Assembly (NCBI GenBank): GCA_964475755.1
Contig: CAYYXR010000001.1
Coordinates: forward strand, 1 to 64,000
Source of the DNA: UBA11612 sp964475755
GTDB lineage: Bacteria; Pseudomonadota; Alphaproteobacteria; Rhodospirillales; Rhodospirillaceae
Direction: 5' to 3'
DNA: 64,000 nucleotides
In this document: positions 25,574 to 34,598 of the stretch, piece by piece
Layout: every line of letters starts with the position of its first letter
Numbering within the stretch: position 1 is the stretch's first letter
Notes under the pieces: generated by a model
Told to the model about the DNA's origin: nothing
What the model saw: only the letters and a program-made list of their open reading frames with translations
Databases searched by the model: none
Made by a program: the position numbers and the translations under genes

Positions 25574-27304
25574 TCAGTCTTCTTCGGCACCGCGCACCGA
25601 CTCAATTGAAGCCCCCGGAAACATTTCCAGTATGGACTTCACGAGAGGGTCAGCCTTCGCATGATCGAGTTCCTGATCAAAAAGAGTTGGCTCGCCGGGG
25701 GCATTGACGACGCTGACAACCCAGCGCTGCCCGGTCCACTGCGTCAGGAACTTGCCGACTTGCCCTGCCAAATCTGTGGGTGTGCCGGGAGCCGGATTGA
25801 ACTCGATCAACCCGGGCGCAAACTTCACTAAGTGCACACTTCTTTTAAGGAATGTCGCGATCTTGGCTTCGCGCTTGTCGGCGAATAGCGTGACCACTTC
25901 GACGAACGACGCCGGCGCCGGCATGGACGCTGTATCTGCGGCAGCTTCGACCGCGGGTTGGGAGGAGAGCGCACTAGCCGTTGACACCCCTTGCCCATGC
26001 CCGGAAGACGCCCGCGGCGCTTTTGGGGTTGAGAACGGAGCGCTAGGACCGGTTGATTTGCCGGAACCGGGATTATCTTTAAGAGCTTTCAGCGCATCCG
26101 ATGGCGTCGGCAGTTCAGCTGTATAGGCTAGGCGCACGACAATCATCTCAGCAGCCTGCATCGGCATCGGCGCCGTACGGATCTCGCTCAGACCTTTGAG
26201 CAACATTTGCCAGGCGCGCGTAATGACAGGCATTGAAAGCGATTCCGAGAGCGTTACACCTTTTGTACGCTCGGTCTCCGCCAGCGCGGGGTCTCCAGCG
26301 CCATCCGGCGCGACCTTCATCCGCGTCAGCCAGTGAACCAGTTCAAGCATGTCCTGAATGATGACAATTGGACTTGCGCCGGCGGCATATTGGTCCGCCA
26401 ACAAATCCAGCGCGGTTTTAACATCGCCACTCATCACCGCTGAAAAAAGGTCAAAGACGATCGCGCGGTCTGCAAGCCCCAACATGTCGCGCACGGCTAA
26501 TTCGGTAACGTGCTTGGCTTCTTCAGTGCTCGATTGCGAGATAGCTTGATCGAGAATGGACAACCCGTCTCTCGCGGACCCGTCGGCAGCCCGTGCGATA
26601 AGAGCAAGAGCCGCATCGTCAACTTGCGCGCCCTCTTTGTCCGCAATGGCACCGAACAGAGATTGCAACTGCGCACTGTCGATGCGCCGCAAGTCAAACC
26701 GTTGACAGCGGGAAAGAACAGTGACCGGGACCTTTCTGATTTCGGTGGTCGCGAAAATGAATTTTACATGCTCCGGAGGCTCTTCAAGGGTCTTCAACAA
26801 AGCGTTGAACGCTTTGTCGGACAGCATATGCACCTCGTCGATGATGTAGACCTTGAACCGGGCGGAAACCGGCCTGTAGCGCACACCGTCGAGCAACTCA
26901 CGTATATCATCGATCCCGGTGCGACTCGCCGCGTCCATTTCAAGGACATCGACATGGCGGTCTTCGCTGATGGCTTTGCAATTGGCGCAAACACCGCATG
27001 GCTCGGGCGTCGGTCCGCCTTTACCGTCCTTGCCCACGCAATTCAGCGCACGGGCAATAAGCCGGGCGGTTGTGGTTTTGCCGACCCCCCGGACGCCGGT
27101 TAGCATGTATCCGTGCGCCAGCCGTCCGGACGTAATGGCATTTTTCAGGGTCCGTACAAGCGCATCCTGGCCGATCAGAGCGTCGAAGGTCGTCGGACGG
27201 TATTTTCTGGCAAGAACCTGGTAGGCGGCCCCATCACCTGACCCGCCTTTATGTCCTGGTGACCGGTCCTCAGAAGGGTGGTCGGTCACGGCGGGTTGAT
27301 CCAT
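25574..27304 (-). CDS. dnaX: DNA polymerase III subunit gamma/tau
   Basis: This is the clamp-loader ATPase of the replicase. The 576-residue protein has the entry motif YQVLARKYRPTTFDALIGQ (residues 28-46), Walker A GVRGVGKTTTARLI (near 70) and a zinc finger with Cys in CGVCANCK (near 105). Walker B IIDEVHML, sensor/SRC motif VTVLSRCQRF, a Pro/Ser/Ala-rich linker (about 405-450) and a C-terminal tau-like domain follow. It starts with a roughly 27-residue Pro/Gly-rich extension. The SRP RNA gene lies 44 bases upstream on the same strand. No A6-type slippery motif was noticed. Confidence 0.97.
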   Translation of the reverse strand: MDQPAVTDHPSEDRSPGHKGGSGDGAAYQVLARKYRPTTFDALIGQDALVRTLKNAITSGRLAHGYMLTGVRGVGKTTTARLIARALNCVGKDGKGGPTPEPCGVCANCKAISEDRHVDVLEMDAASRTGIDDIRELLDGVRYRPVSARFKVYIIDEVHMLSDKAFNALLKTLEEPPEHVKFIFATTEIRKVPVTVLSRCQRFDLRRIDSAQLQSLFGAIADKEGAQVDDAALALIARAADGSARDGLSILDQAISQSSTEEAKHVTELAVRDMLGLADRAIVFDLFSAVMSGDVKTALDLLADQYAAGASPIVIIQDMLELVHWLTRMKVAPDGAGDPALAETERTKGVTLSESLSMPVITRAWQMLLKGLSEIRTAPMPMQAAEMIVVRLAYTAELPTPSDALKALKDNPGSGKSTGPSAPFSTPKAPRASSGHGQGVSTASALSSQPAVEAAADTASMPAPASFVEVVTLFADKREAKIATFLKRSVHLVKFAPGLIEFNPAPGTPTDLAGQVGKFLTQWTGQRWVVSVVNAPGEPTLFDQELDHAKADPLVKSILEMFPGASIESVRGAEED

Positions 27305-27347
27305 GGTGCTAAAACTCAGGTAGGCGTGAAAAGGCTCAGATAAGGGT

Positions 27348-27443
27348 GAGAGACTGGACAGCGACCCGAACCGAAACTCGTTACGGCTGCTTCCTTCCGG
27401 ACCTGACCGGGTTGGCGAGGAGTCCGTCCACCGCCAGCCTCTC
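27348..27443 (-). ncRNA. ffs: Small bacterial signal recognition particle RNA (4.5S type)
   Basis: On the minus strand the universally conserved Ffh-binding hairpin reads GGTCAGGTCCGGAAGGAAGC, with the GGAA tetraloop and symmetric/asymmetric internal loops. The ends pair: GAGAGGCTGG (from 27443) with CCAGTCTCTC (to 27348), giving a 96-base molecule. The RNA, with Ffh, targets membrane proteins co-translationally. A placement just upstream of dnaX is common in alphaproteobacteria. Exact 5' and 3' ends may extend a few bases. Confidence 0.95.
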
Positions 27444-27450
27444 GAGGCGC

Positions 27451-27481
27451 ACTATATCAGAAGAAGGCGCGGTGCACGCAA
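27451..27481 (-). promoter_or_regulatory. Candidate promoter of the SRP RNA gene
   Basis: On the minus strand TATAGT (27456-27451) lies seven bases before the predicted SRP RNA 5' end. A -35-like TTGCGT (27481-27476) is 19 bases further upstream. The -10 match and its distance to the RNA start are good; the spacer is long. Confidence 0.5.
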
Positions 27482-27612
27482 GCCCTGCACCGCCTCAATT
27501 TTACATGGAAAATCAATGCCAAGCGCGCCGAGCGTTCGGTGAATTTGCGGTTGCGTAGGCCACGCTGAACCGTCAAAAGTGGCGGTAGGAATCGTTCCAA
27601 AATAAGGGCTGC

Positions 27613-27640
27613 GTGACGACGCGGCGTGAAGACCTATATA
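27613..27640 (+). promoter_or_regulatory. Candidate promoter placing the gpmI transcript start at its ATG
   Basis: TATATA at 27635-27640 ends eight bases before the gpmI ATG (27649). GTGACG (27613-27618) sits 16 bases upstream of it as a weak -35. If used, transcription would start at or within two bases of the ATG, giving a leaderless message. There is no ribosome binding site before this ATG, which fits. Confidence 0.35.
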
Positions 27641-27648
27641 ACCTAACC

Positions 27649-29253
27649 ATGAACCGCATTTCCGCCGCCAACGACCGCCCAAAGCCCGTTGTTCTATGTA
27701 TTTTGGACGGTTGGGGCCACCGGATGGAGCGCGAGAATAATGCTATCGCGCTGGCCAATACACCGGTATGGGACGAACTTCTCAAGACTTGCCCCCATTC
27801 TCTGGTTGAAACCAGCGGCAAGGATGTCGGCTTACCGGATGGACAGATGGGCAATTCGGAAGTCGGTCACATGAATATTGGCGGCGGGCGCGTGATGGTT
27901 CAGGATTTGCCCCGCATCGACGCCGCCGTTGCCGACGGCACCATCGCTGAAAATCCCGCTCTCACGGCCTACATCGCCAAATTAAAAAAGAGCGGCGGCA
28001 CCTGCCACATTTTGGGTCTTGTTTCGCCCGGCGGCGTTCACTCCCATCAGGACCACATCGCAGCTTTGGCGAAGACTGTCGACAAAGCCGGCATTCCTGT
28101 TTGCATTCATGCCTTTTTGGATGGACGCGATACTCCGCAGAAGTCTGGCGCGGGTTATGTTTCAACTTTTCTGAAAAGCCTCGAAGGACTGAACAACACT
28201 AACGTCGCAACCGTCGGCGGGCGCTATTACGGCATGGACCGCGACAAACGTTGGGACCGCATTCAAAAATTCTACATTGCCATCACGGACGGAGAAGGCC
28301 CAACGGCGGACAATCCCGTTGAAGCGGTAAAATCTTCATACGACAACGATGTCACGGATGAGTTCATGGTGCCGGTCGTGCTCGGCGGCTACAACGGCAT
28401 ACAGGATGACGACGGGGTCTTGATGGCGAACTTTCGTGCTGATCGTGCGCGGCAGATTTTGAGTGCACTTCTTGATCCAGAGTTCGACGGCTTTGAGCGC
28501 AAACGCTCGATAAAGTTCTCCGCCGCAATTGGACTGACCGAGTATTCGGCGCGTCTTTCCGAATTAATGCCGGCAATGTTTCCTGCTGAAACGGCCGAGC
28601 ATACATTGGGAGAAGTCATCAGCGAGGCCGGACTCACTCAGCTTCGGATCGCCGAGACGGAAAAGTACGCACACGTCACGTTCTTTTTGAATGGCGGCGC
28701 CGAACGCGGGTTTAATGGCGAAAGCCGCATACTGGTTCCCAGCCCCAAGGTGGCCACTTACGATTTACAGCCGGAGATGTCCGCACAGGAAGTCACCGAT
28801 AATATTGTTGAAGCGATCACCAACAACCGATTTGACGTTATTATCGTCAATTACGCCAACGGCGACATGGTGGGGCATACAGGCATATTGCCGGCGGCCA
28901 TCAAGGCGGCAGAAACCATCGACGCCTGCTTGGGGCGCTTGGACGCGGCGTTGCGGAAATCCGGCGGCACAATGCTGATTTCTGCGGATCACGGTAACCT
29001 CGAGATGATGGTCGATCCCGACTCTCGCGAGCCGCACACTCAACATACTGTAGGCGTTGTACCGATTGTTCTCGCGAATGCCCCGGCGAATATTTCAAAG
29101 ATCGAGAATGGCCGGCTGGCGGATCTTGCGCCGACCCTGCTCGATCTTCTCGGAATTCGTCAGCCGGCGGAGATGACCGGACACTCATTGTTGCAACGAG
29201 GCCTTGTCGGCCCTTCCGGACAAGACGACATTGCCAACCGTGCTTCAAATTAG
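27649..29253 (+). CDS. gpmI: 2,3-bisphosphoglycerate-independent phosphoglycerate mutase
   Basis: This glycolytic enzyme interconverts 3- and 2-phosphoglycerate through a phosphoserine intermediate, using manganese. From ATG 27649 it has 534 residues. The first metal site is in CILDGWGHR (near residue 16) and the nucleophile Ser in MGNSEVGHMNIG (near 67). Arg-rich substrate residues are in DGRDTPQKSG, FRADRARQI is present, and the second metal site is in ISADHGNLEMM (near 446). A GTG at 27613 would add 12 residues but lies upstream of the likely transcription start. It overlaps the EnvC-like gene, consistent with an operon. Confidence 0.97.
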   Translation: MNRISAANDRPKPVVLCILDGWGHRMERENNAIALANTPVWDELLKTCPHSLVETSGKDVGLPDGQMGNSEVGHMNIGGGRVMVQDLPRIDAAVADGTIAENPALTAYIAKLKKSGGTCHILGLVSPGGVHSHQDHIAALAKTVDKAGIPVCIHAFLDGRDTPQKSGAGYVSTFLKSLEGLNNTNVATVGGRYYGMDRDKRWDRIQKFYIAITDGEGPTADNPVEAVKSSYDNDVTDEFMVPVVLGGYNGIQDDDGVLMANFRADRARQILSALLDPEFDGFERKRSIKFSAAIGLTEYSARLSELMPAMFPAETAEHTLGEVISEAGLTQLRIAETEKYAHVTFFLNGGAERGFNGESRILVPSPKVATYDLQPEMSAQEVTDNIVEAITNNRFDVIIVNYANGDMVGHTGILPAAIKAAETIDACLGRLDAALRKSGGTMLISADHGNLEMMVDPDSREPHTQHTVGVVPIVLANAPANISKIENGRLADLAPTLLDLLGIRQPAEMTGHSLLQRGLVGPSGQDDIANRASN

Positions 29254-30652
29254 GTTGATACGTTTAAGCTGCGTTGTGTTGGCGGCATTTTGGTCGTCGG
29301 GATATCTGAGCGTAACGTACGGCCAGGACGCAGATTCAACGGCGCAACAACTCAAGGCCCTCGAGCAGTCTCTCGAAAAAAGTCAGGAAGAGCGCGAGCG
29401 CGTTGCTTCGCAAGCTGTCGCCGTCGAGCGCGACCTCGCCACCGTCCGCCGAGACATGATCGCGACGGCAAAGGACATTCAAGATCAGGAACATTCATTG
29501 ACAGTATTAGAGGGCCGCATCGATGCCCTGCAGCAGGAAGCGGACGAACTGTCTGCCACCTTGGGGCGGCGCGATGAGCAAATGGTATCTGTTTTATTGG
29601 CGTTACAGCGGCTGGCGGTACGCCCGCAGGATGCATTGACTTTGCAGCCCCTTAACCCGGACGACGCCGTGCGCACGGCTATTTTGCTGCGCGCAGCCGT
29701 GCCGCACATAAAAGAGTCGGCGAACGAGCTCCAAGGCGAACTTGCCAACCTTTACCGTGTGCGCGCGCAGATCATTGAGCAAAAGGAACGCGCGGCATCC
29801 CACGCCGCGGCGCTGCTGGAAAAAAGAAAGCGCCTGCAAAGCCTCGAGGGCGAGAAGGAAACGCAACAAGCAGCGCTCGTAACACGCCAATCGGAACTGG
29901 ACAGACGTGTCGGTCAAATGGCACGTGAAGCAGAGGATTTGCGCGAATTGTTTGAAAAACTGGCCGAGGAAAAGAAGCGCCGTGAGGCCGAGGAGCGCGC
30001 GCGGCGTGAGCGCGAACAAAAACTGGCCGCGGAACGCGCCGCCGAAGAAAAACGGGCGCGTGAAACCGCCGCCAAATCTGGCGAACGCATCGTCCTCAAA
30101 CCGCCGCCCGGTATGCGAAAGACCGAGCCCGGCGGCACAGAATCGACCGTCGCCGCCCTGCCGCCGGACCCGCGCGCTCAAGCCGAGGCCGAGGCCCGCC
30201 AAGCCCGTCTGCGGGAAGAAATCGCCTCGCGCTCATTTGCCAAAGCGAGAGGCACCATGCCTTATCCCATTTCGGGCAACCTCACGGTGATGTACGGCGA
30301 GTCCGGGGCCACGACACCTGGAGGGGCCCAACAATCCCGGGGGATCGCCATTGCGGGCCGGCCTGGTGCCCAGGTCGTGGCCCCATTTGACGGAATTGTG
30401 GCCTTTGCCGGTCCATTTCGGGGGTATGGGCGGCTATTGATCATCGAACACAGCGAGGGATATCATACACTTCTTGCTGGCTTGGGGCGCATCAGCAGCG
30501 CCGTAGGACAGGTTGTCCTGGCCGGCGAACCGGTCGGCATCATGGAAGAAAATGCCGCCGATACGTCCTTGTATGTTGAGCTGCGCCGAGACGGTCAGCC
30601 GATTAATCCTCTTCCCTGGCTCGCGAGCCGAACGGAAAAAAGCAGCGGATAA
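29240..30652 (+). CDS. EnvC-like murein hydrolase activator
   Basis: This is an exported coiled-coil protein with a C-terminal LytM/M23-type domain. It is about 470 residues from GTG 29240, which gives a compact signal peptide (ending near YGQDA). An upstream TTG at 29204 is possible. Two long coiled-coils (about 30-105 and 165-270, very rich in Glu, Arg and Ala) precede the domain. In the M23 domain the usual zinc ligands are not conserved: the HxGxD site reads RGIAIAG, and the HLHFE site reads SLYVELRRDG. That is the EnvC pattern of a non-catalytic activator of septal amidases. It overlaps gpmI at its start and ctpA at its stop. Confidence 0.88.
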   Translation: MLQIRLIRLSCVVLAAFWSSGYLSVTYGQDADSTAQQLKALEQSLEKSQEERERVASQAVAVERDLATVRRDMIATAKDIQDQEHSLTVLEGRIDALQQEADELSATLGRRDEQMVSVLLALQRLAVRPQDALTLQPLNPDDAVRTAILLRAAVPHIKESANELQGELANLYRVRAQIIEQKERAASHAAALLEKRKRLQSLEGEKETQQAALVTRQSELDRRVGQMAREAEDLRELFEKLAEEKKRREAEERARREREQKLAAERAAEEKRARETAAKSGERIVLKPPPGMRKTEPGGTESTVAALPPDPRAQAEAEARQARLREEIASRSFAKARGTMPYPISGNLTVMYGESGATTPGGAQQSRGIAIAGRPGAQVVAPFDGIVAFAGPFRGYGRLLIIEHSEGYHTLLAGLGRISSAVGQVVLAGEPVGIMEENAADTSLYVELRRDGQPINPLPWLASRTEKSSG

Positions 30653-32046
30653 TGCGTGTCTTTCAACCTCTTGAAAACGGTGCCTTCACTATGCGTTCGA
30701 AACTTACAGTCGCAGCAGCGGTTCTCTCTTTTGGCCTAGCCGCAGCAGCTCCGTCCACTCAGGCCTTTGCGGCCGATGACAACAGCTCCGGGTTTTCGGG
30801 CGACACATACAAGTATCTCGAACTTTTCGGCGACGTTTTCGAACGCGTGCGTAAAGATTACGTCGAGGATGTCTCCGACCAAGAGCTTTTGGAAAGCGCC
30901 ATCAACGGCATGCTGACCGCCCTTGATCCGCACTCCGGATACATGGCCGCGGACATGTTCAAGGACATGCAGGAAGATACGCGCGGCGAATTCGGCGGCT
31001 TGGGTATCGAAGTCACCATGGAAGCCGGCGTAGTAAAGGTCGTTTCTCCCATCGACGACACGCCGGCGGCGCGCGCGGGTGTGCAGCCCGGCGATTTGAT
31101 CATCGCCATCGACGGCGAACCGGCCGTCGGTCTTGAGTTGAGCGAGGCCGTGGACAAGATGCGCGGGCCGGTCAACACGCCCATTACAATCACGATCCGG
31201 CGCGCAGGCACCGATCCTTTCGACGTGGACATTGTCCGCGAAAAGATCACCGTTCAGTCCGTACGCTCACGCGTGGAAGGCAAGGAAGATGTCGGCTACA
31301 TCCGCATCAATTCGTTCACGGAGCAAACGCAGCGTGGTCTTGAAAAGTCCATTCAGGACCTGAACGACGAACTCGGCGAGAACCTGAAGGGATACGTGCT
31401 TGACCTGCGCAACAATCCGGGCGGATTGCTCGACCAAGCTGTTTCCGTGGTCGACAGCTTCCTGGACCGAGGTGAAATCGTGTCCACACGCACCCGACAC
31501 GCCGAGCAAACACAACGCTACAATGCGCGTCCCGGCGATCTGACGGGCGGCAAGCCGGTTGTTATTCTGATCAATGGCGGCTCGGCTTCAGCATCGGAGA
31601 TCGTTGCCGGCGCTCTACAGGATCACAAGCGGGCAATTGTCCTGGGCACCAAGAGCTTTGGCAAAGGGTCCGTGCAGACAATCATTCCGCTCCAGCGCGG
31701 CGAAAGCGCTATGCGTCTGACCACAGCGCGCTATTACACGCCGAGCGGCCGTTCCATCCAGGCCACGGGCATTGTACCGGACATTGAAGTAGAGCCGGCG
31801 ACGGTGCAAAGGCTTGAGCGTCCCCGCTTCCAGCGTAGCGAAGCGAGCCTGCGCGGCGCACTGCGCAATGACACGCTTCCGGACGGCGAAAGCAACGCGG
31901 AAGAGGAAGAGGCTCCCGAGGCAGACGCAGAGGCTCCGGATGAAGATGCCGAAGCCGAGGCCGAGGTTCCGGAAGACTATCAGTTGCGCCGGGCCGTCGA
32001 TTTGCTGCAAGGCATCGCCTTGTATCAGCGCGCCAGCTTGAACTAA
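30652..32046 (+). CDS. ctpA: S41-family C-terminal processing protease
   Basis: This exported serine protease has a PDZ domain. ATG 30652 overlaps the preceding stop (TAATG); ATG 30691 (MRSKLTVAAAVLSFGL) would give a more compact signal peptide. Order of parts: signal peptide, N-terminal region with ALDPHSGYM, PDZ domain (GLGIEVTMEAGVVKV onward), then the peptidase core. The core has nucleophile Ser in NGGSASASEIVAGAL and general base Lys in SFGKGSVQT. A tail of about 50 residues rich in Glu, Asp, Ala and Pro precedes the end. CtpA-type enzymes trim periplasmic proteins and regulate murein hydrolases, fitting the EnvC neighbour. Confidence 0.95.
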   Translation: MRVFQPLENGAFTMRSKLTVAAAVLSFGLAAAAPSTQAFAADDNSSGFSGDTYKYLELFGDVFERVRKDYVEDVSDQELLESAINGMLTALDPHSGYMAADMFKDMQEDTRGEFGGLGIEVTMEAGVVKVVSPIDDTPAARAGVQPGDLIIAIDGEPAVGLELSEAVDKMRGPVNTPITITIRRAGTDPFDVDIVREKITVQSVRSRVEGKEDVGYIRINSFTEQTQRGLEKSIQDLNDELGENLKGYVLDLRNNPGGLLDQAVSVVDSFLDRGEIVSTRTRHAEQTQRYNARPGDLTGGKPVVILINGGSASASEIVAGALQDHKRAIVLGTKSFGKGSVQTIIPLQRGESAMRLTTARYYTPSGRSIQATGIVPDIEVEPATVQRLERPRFQRSEASLRGALRNDTLPDGESNAEEEEAPEADAEAPDEDAEAEAEVPEDYQLRRAVDLLQGIALYQRASLN

Positions 32047-32077
32047 TAAACCGCGACCGCATTTCATTGAACTCGCG

Positions 32078-32548
32078 GTGAACGCGGACGCAACGCTTTC
32101 TTTCCTGGCGGACAAGCACGCAATCGAACAGATTTATATGCGGTATTGCGATCTTGTGGACCACAAAGAATTCGAAAGAATGGACGAGGTCTTTTGCGAG
32201 GACGTGGTCAGCGACTACACAAAGGCGTATGGTCCTGAAGCGCTCTTCACAAATCTTCGTCCGGTCATCGAGAGAATGCAAGGCAACCTTGGCCCGGGCT
32301 CGTATTGCGGCGCGACCCATCACAATGTCTGCAATTTCCGCATTCAGGTTGACGGCGATACGGCGCTATCGAAGGTGCACTATTACGCCGTCCACCGCGG
32401 CCTCGGAAAATACGAGGGTGCTCTCTACTCCATGTGGGGTGAGTATGATGATCAGCTGGTCCGCCTTCCCGTGGGCTGGCGTGTCAAACACCGCAAATAC
32501 AGCATTTTCCTGAGCGAGGGCCCAGTCGTCTGCGCTCGCCCCGAATGA
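32078..32548 (+). CDS. SnoaL/NTF2-like family protein
   Basis: This 156-residue protein is predicted to adopt the small cone-shaped NTF2 fold. It begins with a helix and the pattern KHAIEQIYMRYCDLVDHKEF, typical of SnoaL-like polyketide cyclase, dehydratase and ring-hydroxylating dioxygenase small-subunit relatives. The start is GTG 32078, with a poor ribosome binding site. Neither substrate nor activity can be inferred. It sits between ctpA and the YibQ-type gene, where neighbouring genomes usually have no extra gene, so it may be a recent insertion. Confidence 0.78.
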   Translation: MNADATLSFLADKHAIEQIYMRYCDLVDHKEFERMDEVFCEDVVSDYTKAYGPEALFTNLRPVIERMQGNLGPGSYCGATHHNVCNFRIQVDGDTALSKVHYYAVHRGLGKYEGALYSMWGEYDDQLVRLPVGWRVKHRKYSIFLSEGPVVCARPE

Positions 32549-32690
32549 TCCTTTAAGTAGCTATTAACGCAAAGCCGCTAAGCACCTAGATGGGGACTAC
32601 CGCGTCAGACGCCCTGATCGGCTGGATTTCCAAGCCGGGAAGCACGTTTGAATATGGTACAATGAATCATTCGATTTTCGGAGATGCGCT

Positions 32691-34100
32691 ATGCGGTTTC
32701 TGCCGTCTGCCCTTTTGAAACGTTTTCGCCGGGAATCCGTCAACGATCCCTTCGGCGGCGGCGATGATGACGACTTCGGCGAGGACTCCGGATTTTCTTT
32801 GAGCGGTCCGAAAATCGCTTTGGGGTTGAGCGCTCTGTTGTTTGTCGTGCTGATTGGCGGCGTTGCGGCGGTCATCCTCACAGCCGAGCCGCCGCCAGAA
32901 TCAACGCCCATGCAGGGTTCCCTAGCCGGATTAAGAATGGAAGAGGAACCGGTAGCAGAGCCGGCGGCGCCTCCACCAGAATCTCCCTCTAACGTTATCG
33001 CAGCGACGGATCGGTCGGCCGACCGCCGTCCTTGGCTCAATCCAACTGAAGCCGGGGACGCTGAAAGCGCGGAGCAGGATCTGGCCGCTCTGCAATCCGA
33101 TACTTCTTCATCAGGTGGTTCCGGTATGGAACTGGCCGTAGAAGAGATTTCGGAAGAATCCGCGGAAACGGAAATCACGGAGACGGAAGCATCCGCGCAA
33201 ACCGATATCGAGGTGGAAGAGACTGCGGAGGAAGAACGTTCATTGGCCGACGCTGGGCCCGCGCCCGGTGCGCCCGGGCTGTTTGGCATCGAGGGCCTCC
33301 AGTCCGAAGAAGACTTGTCCGGCGCACGGCCCCGCCTGGTCGAGCCGCGCACGCCACCGATTGACCGACGCGCGGTCACAGCGCCCCCGCCCCGCTACGC
33401 AAATCTCGCGAATGTTGCCAACGATGCAGGCAACGCGGAGGAAGAAAGCGCCTCGAAAATCGCCTTCGTGATCGAGGGCTTGGGTCTAAACCAAGCGGCA
33501 ACGGAAACCGCAATCACTAAATTTCCACCAGCCGTGACTTTGGCGTTCAGCCCCTACTCCCGCGGCCTGAATAGATGGCTTCAGATGGCAAAGGAACACG
33601 GCCATGAAGTTTTTATTGAAGTGCCGATGGAGAGTAAGGAATTCCCTGCCCAAGATCCCTGCCCGCTCGGGTTGCTGACACGGCTTGAAACCGAAGAACG
33701 CGACGAACGGCTTGAATCCATATTAAAGGTGGGCTCGGGCGCCGTGGGCGTTCTCGACACCATGGGCAGCCGTTATCGCGAGTCCGACGAACACATAAGT
33801 GCGCTGTTTGAAAAACTCAGAGAAGAGAACCTGTACTACGTTCAGGGTCGGCCCGGTATTCGCGTCGGCGAATCGATTGTTCCAACGGCTAGTGCCGAAG
33901 TCGTGATCGACGAACGGCCGTTCCGGGCTGCGATTGATGCACGTCTTGAATACGCCGAGCAATTGGCAAAGTACCAAGGCAGTGTCGTTGCCGCCATCGG
34001 CGCGAAACCCGTGGGCTTTGAACGCTTGGTTCTTTGGATGGAACAGGCAAAGGACAGGGGCATCACCCTCGCGCCGGTGTCGCAAATTCTAACCCAATAA
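32691..34100 (+). CDS. YibQ-type divergent polysaccharide deacetylase family protein, metal site lost
   Basis: This 469-residue protein has an acidic N-terminus and one transmembrane segment at about 41-63. A Pro/Ala/Glu-rich low-complexity linker (about 65-220) and a C-terminal domain from about 256 follow. The domain aligns with the YibQ family (SKIAFVIEGLGL, HEVFIEVPME, GVLDTMGSRY, VPVSQ-like end). Metal-binding or catalytic positions of E. coli YibQ are changed: IDD becomes IEG, IHLP becomes IEVP, NNHMGS becomes LDTMGS, and GHPHP becomes GAKPV. It is probably a non-catalytic binding protein in the envelope. It is followed six bases later by rppH. Confidence 0.85.
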   Translation: MRFLPSALLKRFRRESVNDPFGGGDDDDFGEDSGFSLSGPKIALGLSALLFVVLIGGVAAVILTAEPPPESTPMQGSLAGLRMEEEPVAEPAAPPPESPSNVIAATDRSADRRPWLNPTEAGDAESAEQDLAALQSDTSSSGGSGMELAVEEISEESAETEITETEASAQTDIEVEETAEEERSLADAGPAPGAPGLFGIEGLQSEEDLSGARPRLVEPRTPPIDRRAVTAPPPRYANLANVANDAGNAEEESASKIAFVIEGLGLNQAATETAITKFPPAVTLAFSPYSRGLNRWLQMAKEHGHEVFIEVPMESKEFPAQDPCPLGLLTRLETEERDERLESILKVGSGAVGVLDTMGSRYRESDEHISALFEKLREENLYYVQGRPGIRVGESIVPTASAEVVIDERPFRAAIDARLEYAEQLAKYQGSVVAAIGAKPVGFERLVLWMEQAKDRGITLAPVSQILTQ

Positions 34101-34106
34101 CGCTGC

Positions 34107-34592
34107 ATGAATACGCTAAAGCCCTATCGGCGCGGTGTAGGAATCGCGCTGGTAAACGCTTCGGGTCACGTGTTTGTGGGCCAACGCATCGATACAACTG
34201 AAAAAGCTTGGCAAATGCCCCAGGGCGGCATCGACAAAGGTGAAACGCCGCGCGAAGCCGCCCTGCGAGAACTTCACGAAGAAATTGGAACAGATAAAGC
34301 GCGCATTATTGCCGTCTCGCGCCGTTGGCTTCGCTATGATTTGCCGGACGATATCCAGGGGAAGGTCTGGAAGGGCAAATTCCGGGGCCAGGAACAGAAA
34401 TGGTTTCTCATGAAATTCACGGGCGAGGACGATGATATCAACATTGATACCGATCACCCTGAGTTCTCGGCTTGGAAATGGTTGCCGTTTACACACTTGC
34501 CGCGCGTAATCGTCGGTTTCAAACAAGACATCTATAAACAGGTCGTGGACGCGTTCGGCGAAAAAGTCGCGGCACTCAAGACAAAGCGGTAG
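34107..34592 (+). CDS. rppH: RNA pyrophosphohydrolase (Nudix)
   Basis: RppH removes pyrophosphate from 5'-triphosphate mRNA ends, starting decay by RNase E. The 161-residue protein has a complete Nudix box at residues 40-62, from GGIDKGETPREAALREL to the EEIG end. The family's YRRGVGIALVN start and WKGKFRGQEQKWFLMKF segment are also present. It starts six bases after the YibQ-type gene, the usual operon order. It converges on the ferritin-like gene with a six-base gap. Confidence 0.96.
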   Translation: MNTLKPYRRGVGIALVNASGHVFVGQRIDTTEKAWQMPQGGIDKGETPREAALRELHEEIGTDKARIIAVSRRWLRYDLPDDIQGKVWKGKFRGQEQKWFLMKFTGEDDDINIDTDHPEFSAWKWLPFTHLPRVIVGFKQDIYKQVVDAFGEKVAALKTKR

Positions 34593-34598
34593 TCAGGA

